Shown: positions 25,518 to 34,777 of the stretch, in pieces
Position numbering within the stretch: position 1 is the stretch's first letter
Layout of the letters: the number at the start of each line of letters is the position of its first letter
Origin: JAJTFW01 sp903922455
GTDB lineage: Bacteria > Bacteroidota > Bacteroidia > AKYH767-A > OLB10
NCBI GenBank assembly: GCA_943329665.2
Contig: CALQEU020000003.1
Coordinates: 127,206-191,205 of the forward strand
Reading direction: 5' to 3'
DNA length: 64,000 bases
The notes under the pieces: model-generated
Database searches by the model: none
Told to the model about the DNA's origin: nothing
Seen by the model: the letters and a program-made list of their open reading frames with translations, nothing else
Translations under genes and position numbers: made by a program

Positions 25518-27611
25518 TTATGGTATAAATACAATACGCTTTGTGAATTGCCCATCAGCTAAACTCACTCTTAAAAAGTAGACACCCGATAATCCTGGGT
25601 TTGAAATTTCCGTTTGAAAGGGTCCAGCGATTGCATCAAAGGAAGAAGTAGATACAACTCTTCCCGTTACATCCATCAAATCCATTCGCACCTCTTGCGA
25701 TTTTTCCAAATTCATTTTCACTTGAACATTACTCATCGACGGATTGGGAAATGCTTCGAAGTCGTATTGTAACGCCAGCAATTCTTGCGAACCTACAATA
25801 CCAGAAATATTAATATCATCTAAATAAATATTATTTCCATTTATATTCTTAAATTGAAACTTAAATTGAACATTAGGTTTACTGGAGATAGTTCCTGAAA
25901 CTAAATTAACAGTTACCGAAGCCCATTCACTTGAAGTTGGAATAAAACTATTGGTGGTATTGGGTGCGGTGGTAAGACTTGCTCCCTTCTTAGCAAAGCG
26001 CTGTGTCCACGTTTCACCGCAATTAGTGGAGTAAAACATATTCAACTCGGAAGTATCCGAATTATTTTTTGAAGCGAATGCATAACTAAAAGTAAGATGT
26101 GTTCCACTAACATTCGATAAATTAAACGTAGGGGTAATCACCTCATCAATGCTTCCAGAATTGTTTCCACTATGATTTAATAAACGAAGTGATTTAATTC
26201 CTGTAGCTGCCGCTGTTGACGAAAGTGTCCATGCATTATTATTGTTTGGATTCTCTACTCTCCATCCACCACTGGGAAAAGAAATGGTTTCAAAACCTTC
26301 TGAGTAAGGAACACTATTCACTCCCGGATTTGGTGATACTTCTACAATATTGGTACGCGTTATGATATCAGTACCGATCCCATTGGAAACCGTAAGCGTA
26401 ACATTATAGATCCCAGGAGTGAGATACATAACGGTAGGGCTAGCCGAAGTATCTGTAGCAGGTGTTCCGCCTTGAAAAGTCCATACACGTGAAGTCACTT
26501 CGCCATTCCAGGAAAGATCTTTAAAAGTTAATGATGAACCTGCACAAACACCACGCTTTAAATTATTAAAATCAGCTGTAGGCACACAGGTTTGAATGGT
26601 TCTACCAATTTCCGTTCCTGTAGCTAACCAGTTGCTAAGGGTAGATAAATTATCTCTTCCTCCAGTTGGAGAATTCAAAGCTGCATGCATAGCAGCTTTT
26701 TGACCGTCTGTAAACATATAATGACAAGCAGCATAGTCCATGTAATTCTGAACATTGTCAATTGCACCACATGTTGATTGAGCCGTATTACAAGAAAAAT
26801 TAGCGGTGCCGATGGTATTGGGAGTGTCACTAATTCCATCATCTACATTACAATTACTTGCTAAGCCCGGACTATTGGTTGATCCCCATGTATGCGGAAG
26901 ATCGAGCCAATGACCTACTTCATGGGTTAATGAACGTTCTGTATAATTTGATCCATTAGAAGTTCCAATTCCTCCAACATAATCATGACGCATCACTACA
27001 CCATCAATATTTGCACTAATTCCCGGATAGTAAGCATAACCCGCTGCGCCACTTGCAATGTTTTGAACTACCCAAATATTGAAATACTGATTCGAAGGCC
27101 AATCAACTAAAGCTTTAACATTATCGCTTGCAGAAGAGGTAAGTGTTGAATACGTTCGCGTAATTCCATCCGAACAATTACCGAAGGGATCAAGATTCGC
27201 GAGGACTAATTCAATTTCACAATTTGCAAAAATCGGTTGAAAAAGTGGGATCACTTGTCCGGTGTCGCTATTCAGTTTTTGAAAACTTAAATTCATCAAC
27301 TCCATCCCATTTAAAATTTGCGCTTTACTGATGTTCTCTGTCCCATATCGATGAATAACATGAAACACTACGGGGATTCGATATGAAATAACACCTGTAC
27401 TTGAAATTCCTTTTTGAGCAGCGGGCGATGCGATAAATAATTTTCTAAACGCTCGTAGCTGGTCATTTCGTTCTGCAGCACTTGGATCATTTTTTATTGC
27501 TTCCAACCATTTCACATCGGTATCGCAAGTACGATACATATTTTGTTGACTGAAACTAAAGTGTGCAGTAGCCACAAGTAAGAAGATACCAACTATAATT
27601 TTTTTCATCAT
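25518..27611 (-). CDS. M43 (pappalysin-like) zinc metalloprotease, T9SS type A sorted
   Basis: A 697-residue secreted metalloprotease. The signal peptide (KKIIVGIFLLVATAHFSFSQ) is followed by a pro-region and the catalytic domain. The metzincin zinc motif HEVGHWLDLPHTWG at about residue 230 gives three His ligands and the catalytic Glu; the Met-turn probably lies in VQNYMDYAACHYMFTDGQ. A PKD domain follows at about 370-425 (SRVWTFQGGTPATDTSASPTVMYLTPG), then a jelly-roll-like accessory domain and a type A sorting domain (FEAFPNPSMSNVQVKM, LMDVTGRVVST, GVYFLRVSLADGQF). It should be a surface or extracellular peptidase. The next gene upstream is a paralogue with the same domain order, indicating tandem duplication. 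Confidence 0.92.
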   Translation of the reverse strand: MMKKIIVGIFLLVATAHFSFSQQNMYRTCDTDVKWLEAIKNDPSAAERNDQLRAFRKLFIASPAAQKGISSTGVISYRIPVVFHVIHRYGTENISKAQILNGMELMNLSFQKLNSDTGQVIPLFQPIFANCEIELVLANLDPFGNCSDGITRTYSTLTSSASDNVKALVDWPSNQYFNIWVVQNIASGAAGYAYYPGISANIDGVVMRHDYVGGIGTSNGSNYTERSLTHEVGHWLDLPHTWGSTNSPGLASNCNVDDGISDTPNTIGTANFSCNTAQSTCGAIDNVQNYMDYAACHYMFTDGQKAAMHAALNSPTGGRDNLSTLSNWLATGTEIGRTIQTCVPTADFNNLKRGVCAGSSLTFKDLSWNGEVTSRVWTFQGGTPATDTSASPTVMYLTPGIYNVTLTVSNGIGTDIITRTNIVEVSPNPGVNSVPYSEGFETISFPSGGWRVENPNNNNAWTLSSTAAATGIKSLRLLNHSGNNSGSIDEVITPTFNLSNVSGTHLTFSYAFASKNNSDTSELNMFYSTNCGETWTQRFAKKGASLTTAPNTTNSFIPTSSEWASVTVNLVSGTISSKPNVQFKFQFKNINGNNIYLDDINISGIVGSQELLALQYDFEAFPNPSMSNVQVKMNLEKSQEVRMDLMDVTGRVVSTSSFDAIAGPFQTEISNPGLSGVYFLRVSLADGQFTKRIVFIP

Positions 27612-27731
27612 TGTTTTGTTCTTTAATTTAAAATACTAAGATACTTTTAGTTAAGTATTGTATTCTCATTTAATAAATTGCGCCCGTAGAGATACCCTAC
27701 GAGCGCAACCATAATTATTATTTAGTACTAA

Positions 27732-29840
27732 TTAATTTATAACTACTCTCTTTGTCACGGAATGATCACCAAAAGATAAACGAACCATATATACACCTTT
27801 TTCAAGATCTGAATTCATGGTATACTGATGATCTCCTACAGAAAAATAATCTTTAAATGAACTTACTGTTCTTCCTTGCACATCCAACACATCGATGATC
27901 ACATCACTTGGATTTGTTACATTAAAATCAACATAGGTTGCCGCCTTACTTGGATTTGGATAAATCACCACCTTTGAATTTTGTGCATTCACTTCATTCA
28001 CACCAACGGTTCCTGATAAATTGATATCATCAATATAAATATTATTTCCGGTATCATACGTGAATTCAAAACGGAAACGAATATTAGGTTTTGTAGAAAT
28101 TGAAGTAGCCGATAAATTAATGGTTTCTGTTCTCCATTGACTAGCAATTGGTAAAAAGTCACTATTTACCGAAGCCAAGGTTGTTTGTAAAGTTGCACCT
28201 GCTTTGGTATATCTAGGTGTCCATGTTTGTCCACAATTTGCAGAATAATAAACTACTAATTTATCATTATTAGAGTTCGTCGTATTCTTTGTAGCAAAAG
28301 CCAACTTGAAGGACAATGACGTCGCTGTTACATTGGATAAATCAAAAGCACTTGTTATAAATTCATCCGGTCCTTTATTAGCACCTTGATAGGTATACAA
28401 ATTAATTGAGTATTGCCCTGTTGCAGCTGCTGCGTTATTTACATCCCAAAAAGTACCTCCGTTAGCATCATACATATGCCAATCATTTGCTGAAGGAAAA
28501 ACACCCGATTCAAATCCTTCACTCAAAGGAAAGAAGGAATTGGATACAACGGTTGGACTTACTGTAACCATTCCTACTGCAGTCTTTGTATTTACACCTG
28601 CAGCATTGGTCACTGATAATGAAACATCATACGTTCCAGGATTAGAATAAACTACCGATGGATTAGCAGAGGTATCGGTTGCTGGAGTCCCACCAGGGAA
28701 TGTCCAAACTCTACCTATTGCATCACCACCCCAAGAGGCATTAAAAAATTGAACAAATCCACCAGCGCAAACAAACTTAGGACGATCCGCAAAATCGGCA
28801 ACAGGAGTACATAATACAGCTGGCGTACCATCTGTACCTGTAAAAGTCAAGTTCCCTGGAGACCACAAATTGTTTCTATTACTTATTGTAGAAGACAATG
28901 CAGCATTCATGCGTGTAGCTTGCCCGGCAGAAAATAAATTCTGACAATCGCCATTTGTATAATCCATGTAATTCGGATACATATCACCGTTAGGAGCACT
29001 TCCGGCGCAATTGGAAATATAAGGCCATGTTGGACAAATAGAAAGGTTGGCTTCATAGTGAGTAGGTGTATCGGATACAAGGTCATTACCACAAGTTGCA
29101 TCGCCCCAAATATGACGCAGGTTTAACCAATGTCCAACCTCATGCGTAGCGGTACGACCCGCATTGTTGGTACCGGCTGCCGTGCCAATGTCTCCCATAA
29201 AATCATGCTTAATAACTACGCCGTCCGTTGTGGCAGGACCTGTACCCGGAAATTGAGCAAAACCGATTACCTGACCAGGGCTACCATTCGCATTTTCGAT
29301 ACTACTCACAATCCACATGTTTAAATACTTATCACTCGGCCAGTAGATCAACGATTTTACGTTGTTACGAGCATTGTAAGTAAGTGGTGAATACAAGCGA
29401 TTAATTCCATCGGTACAATTTCCACTGGGATCCAATTGTGCCATTTTAAATTCAATGTTTGCGCGACCTGCCAACGGAACAAATACTGAAGGCGTATTGA
29501 CAGAATCTGCATTCAAATAATTAAAATCTTCGTTTAAGATTTGGATCTGATCTAAAATTTGCGCCTTTGAAATATTTTCCGGACCGCCATAATGAATCAC
29601 ATGTACCACCACAGGAATCACACGATTCACTTGTGCCGATTTATTTGCACTTTGATTTTGCTGCTGATCAGTTATGTATTGTTGCGTCCAGTCTTCTAAG
29701 TCTTGTCTACTTTTTAATAAAGAGGGATCTTTCGCTGCTGCTTCCTGAAACATAATTTCAGTTAAACATTTCTCTTGAGCTTGAACATTGCTAAAGCAGG
29801 TTGCAATGGCGAGGCCTGCGATTAATAAAATTTTTTTCAT
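27732..29840 (-). CDS. M43 (pappalysin-like) zinc metalloprotease paralogue, T9SS type A sorted
   Basis: The second of two tandem M43 proteases, 702 residues from the ATG at 29840. That start gives a clean signal peptide (MKKILLIAGLAIATCFSNVQAQ); the longer frame to 29900 would put 20 polar residues in front of it. The zinc motif is HEVGHWLNLRHIWGD, with a downstream MDYTNGDCQNLFSAGQ. A PKD domain (GRVWTFPGGTPATDTSANPSVVYSNPG), a jelly-roll-like domain and a type A sorting domain (VVIYPNPSKAATYVDF, VLDVQGRTVSS, GVYMVRLSFGDHSV) follow. Many segments align with its neighbour, but the two are clearly diverged, so they may differ in substrate. Confidence 0.92.
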   Translation of the reverse strand: MKKILLIAGLAIATCFSNVQAQEKCLTEIMFQEAAAKDPSLLKSRQDLEDWTQQYITDQQQNQSANKSAQVNRVIPVVVHVIHYGGPENISKAQILDQIQILNEDFNYLNADSVNTPSVFVPLAGRANIEFKMAQLDPSGNCTDGINRLYSPLTYNARNNVKSLIYWPSDKYLNMWIVSSIENANGSPGQVIGFAQFPGTGPATTDGVVIKHDFMGDIGTAAGTNNAGRTATHEVGHWLNLRHIWGDATCGNDLVSDTPTHYEANLSICPTWPYISNCAGSAPNGDMYPNYMDYTNGDCQNLFSAGQATRMNAALSSTISNRNNLWSPGNLTFTGTDGTPAVLCTPVADFADRPKFVCAGGFVQFFNASWGGDAIGRVWTFPGGTPATDTSANPSVVYSNPGTYDVSLSVTNAAGVNTKTAVGMVTVSPTVVSNSFFPLSEGFESGVFPSANDWHMYDANGGTFWDVNNAAAATGQYSINLYTYQGANKGPDEFITSAFDLSNVTATSLSFKLAFATKNTTNSNNDKLVVYYSANCGQTWTPRYTKAGATLQTTLASVNSDFLPIASQWRTETINLSATSISTKPNIRFRFEFTYDTGNNIYIDDINLSGTVGVNEVNAQNSKVVIYPNPSKAATYVDFNVTNPSDVIIDVLDVQGRTVSSFKDYFSVGDHQYTMNSDLEKGVYMVRLSFGDHSVTKRVVIN

Positions 29841-29977
29841 TAGGCTTAAATAATTTTTGTTTTGGATTACTAAGTTACGAAAATCAAAATCTATTTTCAT
29901 TACCGGGAATTGACCCTAGAATTAAGATAAGGAGAGCGAAAATACAAAATCAATTGAAAGTGAAAGCTATAATTCCT

Positions 29978-30021
29978 AAAAAATCAAAGCCCTTCATGGA
30001 ATTTTCTTCCAGAAGGGCTTT
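29978..30021 (-). terminator. Rho-independent terminator of the DUF349 gene
   Basis: AAAGCCCTTC and GAAGGGCTTT form a 10-bp perfect stem. On the minus strand it is followed by GATTTTTT. It lies 35 bases after the stop of the DUF349 gene. Confidence 0.82.
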
Positions 30022-30055
30022 AAGGACTCACTATTTTACAATATTATGATGCTTT

Positions 30056-32203
30056 TCAGGCATTTTTCAATTCATTCAGCCGAACCTTCAATTTATTTAT
30101 CTCTTCTTTCGCCTGTTGAATCTTACTTTCATATTCTTCTCTTAGAGCAGATGCATTTTTAGAGTTAGCAAAGAATCCGAGGTTGTTTTCCCATAACTGT
30201 ACTTCTCCAGCGAGCTTAGTTACCTTACTGCTTAAGTTCCTTTGCTCCTCATTTCCACCACTTTCCGCTGCTGGACGGTAGGGGCGTTCACTTCTTCCAC
30301 CTTCTCTTTCAGGACGGTCTCCTCGCTCTGGGCGCTCTGGGCGATCCGTTCGTTTGTAAGATTGGCGATATTCGGGCGTTGACTTCAATGCGTCGAAATG
30401 GATTTGAATAGCCGCTCTAAACCGTTGTTGAATATCGTCCTTTTGTTTCATTGGCACCAATCCAATTTCAGTGAATTTACGTTGAAACGCTTTTAACTGT
30501 TCGAGTGCTTCATTGGCATCTCCATTAACCTCTAGTTTTTCAACTTCTGTTATTAATGCATTTTTCAATTCTAAATTGCCAGCTTGTGCATTATCTTGAT
30601 CTGAAAAATGCGCAGTTTTACGAGTGAAGAAAGCGTCGCATGCTTCTTTAAAGCGATGCCATATTTTTTCATTCTTATCACCTGCAGGACCAATTTTTTT
30701 CCATTCTTGTTGAAGACGAATAAGTTCTTGCGCTGTATTTTTCCAAGCATCGCTTTCCTTTAAACTTTCTGCTTGAATACACAACTCTGTTTTCTGTTGC
30801 AAGTTCGCTGCATACTCTTGCTTCTTCTGCTTATAGAATTCATCTTTATTCTTGAAGAACTGATCGCAAGTTGCTTTAAATTTATTCCAAATGGAATCAT
30901 TATGATCTTTACCTGCAGGACCAATTTTTCTCCAATCCGTTTGAAGCTCTAACAATTTTTTTAATCCAGCTTGCCACTGTTGATGGTTCGCGAATGTATC
31001 TTTGATGATCTCTTCGGCATTTGCAATCAATGCATTTTTATCAGCGAAATTCTTTTCGAAGAATTCCTTTTGGGAATCGATATAACTGCGCTTGTTGTCA
31101 TACACTTTATCGACAGCAGCTTTAAACCGCACCCAAATTTCTGTTCTTTTCTCTCTAGAAACAGCACCTACTTCGCGCCACTTAATTTGTAAAGTTTGCA
31201 TATCCTGCAAGGCTTTATTTAAAGAAGGCTCTAGCAATAACTCTTCTGCTTTTTCACAGAGATGCATTTTCATCTCGAGATTTTTTTTCATCTCAAGGTC
31301 TTGCAACTCACGATTCAATCGAATGAATTCATAAAAACGATCGCAATACAATTTGTAGGTCATCCACAAATCATTCACGTTTTGTGGTGGCACTGGACCT
31401 ACTCCTCTCCACTTCGCTTGTAACTCATGAAATTCATTAAAAGCTTTCGACATATCTTCTTCTGTTTGCAAGATGTTTTTCATCTGCAAAAGAATTTCAT
31501 TCTTTACTTTTAAATTGGTGGATCTAATTTTCTCCTGACCTAGAATAAATTCTGAACGACGCTTTTGAAAAACTTTGTACGCATCAAAAAACTTTTCTTC
31601 TAGTGTATCTTTATAATCAAACTCTTCTTTGATTCCGCCAGCTTCAATAAAAGCTGCAAAAGCAATATCGCGTTCTTGATTAAAAATTGCTTGAAAAGAA
31701 TCGCGAGCCGATTGTACTCTATTCTTTACTGCATTTACATCATTTTCTTTGCTGAAAGCATCCATGCGAATCACCAAATCTTCTTTCGACATTTGGCCAA
31801 AATCTTCGGCGGGCTCTGCTTCTAATTCTTCATGACTTTCATCCGTCACTTCGATCTGAACCTCTTCTTCGTGATGATCGTCATCGTGTGCAACTGAAGC
31901 AACCGGCACTTCTGGAGCTTCTGCAATAACTTCAACTACAGGTTCTTTGTTTTCATTGGAATCCTGAACAGGAACTTCTGCAATAACTTCAACTACAGGT
32001 TCTTTGTTTTCATTGGAATCCTGAACGGGAGCTTCTGCAATAACTTCAGCTACAGGTTCTTTGTTTTCTTTGGAATCCTGAACAGGTGTTTCTGATACTT
32101 CCTGACTTTCAGATGATTCATTAATTTGAGGGGCCGAATTCTCAGCCGAGGTGTCTGAAGGCAATTGCTCTTCAGGATTCACCGGAGTGCTATCCATGTT
32201 CAT
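30056..32203 (-). CDS. DUF349 multi-repeat coiled-coil protein
   Basis: A 715-residue cytoplasmic protein made of an acidic low-complexity N-terminus (about 1-140) and at least five DUF349 helical repeats (about 150-620), each marked by W+..G...+.....+W.RF+..CD.F: for example LQAKWRGVGPVPPQNVNDLWMTY, LQTDWRKIGPAGKDHNDSIWNKF and LQQEWKKIGPAGDKNEKIWHRF. A basic, Arg/Glu/Pro-rich linker (RPERPERGDRPEREG) and a C-terminal coiled coil follow. DUF349 proteins of this size are a Bacteroidetes hallmark and their function is unknown. The N-terminal region contains three 19-residue tandem repeats (QDSNENKEPVVEVIAEVPV-type) that are nearly identical in DNA. Confidence 0.9.
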   Translation of the reverse strand: MNMDSTPVNPEEQLPSDTSAENSAPQINESSESQEVSETPVQDSKENKEPVAEVIAEAPVQDSNENKEPVVEVIAEVPVQDSNENKEPVVEVIAEAPEVPVASVAHDDDHHEEEVQIEVTDESHEELEAEPAEDFGQMSKEDLVIRMDAFSKENDVNAVKNRVQSARDSFQAIFNQERDIAFAAFIEAGGIKEEFDYKDTLEEKFFDAYKVFQKRRSEFILGQEKIRSTNLKVKNEILLQMKNILQTEEDMSKAFNEFHELQAKWRGVGPVPPQNVNDLWMTYKLYCDRFYEFIRLNRELQDLEMKKNLEMKMHLCEKAEELLLEPSLNKALQDMQTLQIKWREVGAVSREKRTEIWVRFKAAVDKVYDNKRSYIDSQKEFFEKNFADKNALIANAEEIIKDTFANHQQWQAGLKKLLELQTDWRKIGPAGKDHNDSIWNKFKATCDQFFKNKDEFYKQKKQEYAANLQQKTELCIQAESLKESDAWKNTAQELIRLQQEWKKIGPAGDKNEKIWHRFKEACDAFFTRKTAHFSDQDNAQAGNLELKNALITEVEKLEVNGDANEALEQLKAFQRKFTEIGLVPMKQKDDIQQRFRAAIQIHFDALKSTPEYRQSYKRTDRPERPERGDRPEREGGRSERPYRPAAESGGNEEQRNLSSKVTKLAGEVQLWENNLGFFANSKNASALREEYESKIQQAKEEINKLKVRLNELKNA
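31917..32087. repeat. Three 57-bp in-frame tandem repeats inside the DUF349 gene
   Basis: Units at 31917-31973, 31974-32030 and 32031-32087 differ at only a few positions and encode 19 residues each. Being a multiple of three, copy-number change would keep the frame, so length variation between strains is likely. Confidence 0.85.
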
Positions 32204-32459
32204 ACGTTAGATCTGTTTGTCCGCAGACAAACCAAGGGGTCCTTACTGTTTAATTATGTTAGTAGTATAATTCTTGCCGTAAAAAAAAGCTCCCATGTTT
32301 TGGAGAGCCGAAGACAAATATAGGGCAATAAAAAAGTGAAAGCAAGTACTATTTGGTGACCAAATCAAAAAAACCATGATTTCATTACAAAAAATTAATA
32401 TTTATCGACTTTTCTGTAGGGTTTTGGGTAGATGGCCGTATTCGGAAAAGTAAATTTCA

Positions 32460-32489
32460 ACACTAGAGACACTGGAGAACACTAGAGAA
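32460..32489 (+). repeat. 10-bp tandem repeat, three units
   Basis: Units acactagaga, cactggagaa and cactagagaa lie in the gene-free stretch 32204-32660. The same 10-bp family occurs in seven units at 62051-62120, starting with the identical first unit. The rest of the stretch shows no gene. Confidence 0.6.
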
Positions 32490-32547
32490 AATAGCTAGTT
32501 TATTCTAACCACATTTCCATAATTTAATTTTTAATTCCCCTACTAAA

Positions 32548-32589
32548 AAATCCGTGCTAATCTTAATTATCAGTGTCATCCGTGTTCAA
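32548..32589 (+). repeat. 42-bp dispersed repeat, copy B
   Basis: A gap-free match to the copies at 1618-1659 (minus strand) and 59835-59876. It begins AAATCCGTGCTAATC and ends GTCATCCGTGTTCAA. It lies 70 bases beyond the 3' end of the T9SS client gene at 32661. Confidence 0.6.
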
Positions 32590-32660
32590 TGATAAAGTTT
32601 ACTAACTTTATCATTATTAATATTTCTACTATTATTATGATGCACAGAAAGGATAACGCG

Positions 32661-34511
32661 TTATTGTTTCACCAACTTCTCTTTCGCGATTTCTGTTCCT
32701 TTTTCATCTGCAATAATAACAACATACATACCTATTGTTAATGCATCCGTCTTAAAGCTAATTTCATTTTCGCCCGACATCACGGATCCGTAAAAGAGTT
32801 GATGCACCATTTTTCCAGCATTGTCGTATATCCTTGCCGTTATGCGACCCACATTCGGACTATTAAATTTTACGGTGGTGAAATCAATAGCTGGATTTGG
32901 ATAAACCAACGAAGCATTTTGGGCAATTGGATCATCAACTCCTGCAGCCGAAGTAACGGTATACTCTCCAATCCATGTTCGTGTTACACCACCAAAGACG
33001 GTATAGGATCCGTTAATCCAAACATACCCCGGCTGATTATATCTAGTTTGACAACCGGTATAATCACCCCAACGCTCATCTCCAATAAGCATGTTACAAG
33101 GAGTAATTCCCGGACGCAATACGGTATGCGCTGAAAAAGCAGTTCCATCCCACATGGCTGCAGCAGTTCCCGGAAACAAGGTTGCGGAAGAATACAGAAA
33201 ACTAAACACAGCGCGATCATCAGTAGGCGAAGTACCTGCATATGCAATGTTCGGATAAGCAACATCGGTAATGGGCACCGTAAACATATTTACTGCAATT
33301 GCTGGTGAAGTAGAAACTTGTGAAATCGTACCGTGATAAATTCCATCATATCCTGAACTCGTATCAAACGATGCCAATACAAATTGAATTTCGTCATCAT
33401 GCAGAAATGCACCCATAATGCGCGCATCATTCACTCCCAAATTTTCGATCGTATTCGGTTGATCTGCATCTACGGGCATGTGATATTGTACTGGACTTAC
33501 TAAAGCCTGAATGGTAACTTGCTGTGCTGGACTTCCTATCGTATCCGTAATATGCACCAAAAAGATGGTATCATTGCCAGCACTAAAATTGCGATTCGAT
33601 AAAAACCAAGCACCCGGACCATACGTTCCTAAATCGCCTTTTACTGGGCATAAATTGCGGATAGGCTCCCCGTTATATACATTATTACTATGAAGTTGTG
33701 TGGCTAAGGTTTGACCCTGAAAACCCAGCTCTTTATCTATTTGCCAAATGATGGTTTGATTAAATCCTGTTTGCCAAGATGAATCATTGTACAATAAATT
33801 TACGGTGATAAATAATTCTTCATTGCTCACAGTCATCATGGGAAAATCGGTCCAGCGGTTGGTGTTTAACGCATCACCAGGAAGCGTATAAAAGTTCCAC
33901 AAACCAGCAGCACTATTCGTTTGTGAAAATCCAAGAATGATCACACTAGTCGTATCATTAAATCCGTTCAACATCGCCAAAATAAATCGATCAGCTCCTG
34001 GATCATACACTACTTTCGGATCAAACTCTTCTTGCGTTAATCCCAGTGCGGCTACTAATGAATGTAACGTGACCGATGCATACACCTGATTCGTAACCAT
34101 GTCTTTTCCAAAAATCATAGTATTGTTTACGCTAGATACAAATCCACCATTCGAAACCGCTACATCATTATCATTGGGAACATACAAATTAAATCCGTTG
34201 CCAATAAAATTATTGAGAAGCACGGGGGCATTAGCGGTTGCTGAACGATTGGCCGAAGGCGTACTTTCACGCTTATGTGAATAAAGATCCACCATGCTTT
34301 TCTTGGCTTCGCGCACGGTTTGCTCGTCGGTTCCAGGATGTGGCTTGGGTAATTTTTGGTTCTGCAATATCGGCATCCATTTATCGGCTCCCGGACTCAA
34401 ATCATACACTTTTTTCAGTGGAAAATACTGAATAGTTGAGGTAGATGTTTGCTGGGCGTAAGTAGTTAATGAGAAAACAGCAAGAAGGATAATGAGTATA
34501 AATTTCTTCAT
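32661..34511 (-). CDS. T9SS type A sorted secreted protein of unknown function
   Basis: A 616-residue exported protein. The signal peptide is MKKFILIILLAVFSLTTYAQ. The body (about 90-520) has repeated beta-strand-rich segments (DPKVVYDPGADRFILAML, RWTDFPMMTVSNEELFITVNL, GAWFLSNRNFSAGNDTIFLVHI) suggestive of a beta-propeller, but I cannot assign a catalytic family. A type A sorting domain closes the protein (LVYPNPAIDFTTVKF, IYDNAGKMVHQL, GMYVVIIADEKG). It is a single gene between the repeat-rich stretch 32204-32660 and glyS. Confidence 0.8.
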   Translation of the reverse strand: MKKFILIILLAVFSLTTYAQQTSTSTIQYFPLKKVYDLSPGADKWMPILQNQKLPKPHPGTDEQTVREAKKSMVDLYSHKRESTPSANRSATANAPVLLNNFIGNGFNLYVPNDNDVAVSNGGFVSSVNNTMIFGKDMVTNQVYASVTLHSLVAALGLTQEEFDPKVVYDPGADRFILAMLNGFNDTTSVIILGFSQTNSAAGLWNFYTLPGDALNTNRWTDFPMMTVSNEELFITVNLLYNDSSWQTGFNQTIIWQIDKELGFQGQTLATQLHSNNVYNGEPIRNLCPVKGDLGTYGPGAWFLSNRNFSAGNDTIFLVHITDTIGSPAQQVTIQALVSPVQYHMPVDADQPNTIENLGVNDARIMGAFLHDDEIQFVLASFDTSSGYDGIYHGTISQVSTSPAIAVNMFTVPITDVAYPNIAYAGTSPTDDRAVFSFLYSSATLFPGTAAAMWDGTAFSAHTVLRPGITPCNMLIGDERWGDYTGCQTRYNQPGYVWINGSYTVFGGVTRTWIGEYTVTSAAGVDDPIAQNASLVYPNPAIDFTTVKFNSPNVGRITARIYDNAGKMVHQLFYGSVMSGENEISFKTDALTIGMYVVIIADEKGTEIAKEKLVKQ

Positions 34512-34777
34512 AGGGGTTGGATATCGGAAGATAAAAGTAATAAAATGTACGTACCCTTAATAAAATATCTGCAAAAAAATGCATTTGTCTTCACTGCGTT
34601 GATTTCTGTAAAAACTCACTTAAATTCTTAATATTTTACTCAGTCAAAAATTCAAAAAACTTGCGCAAAAAAAGTCAAAATACATAAACACTAAAAACTC
34701 GTTTTAATGCTCATAGCTAAAACAAGTAATTAAAATTTATATCGACTTCTCTCCATAAAATTAAATCCTTCGGTCTC

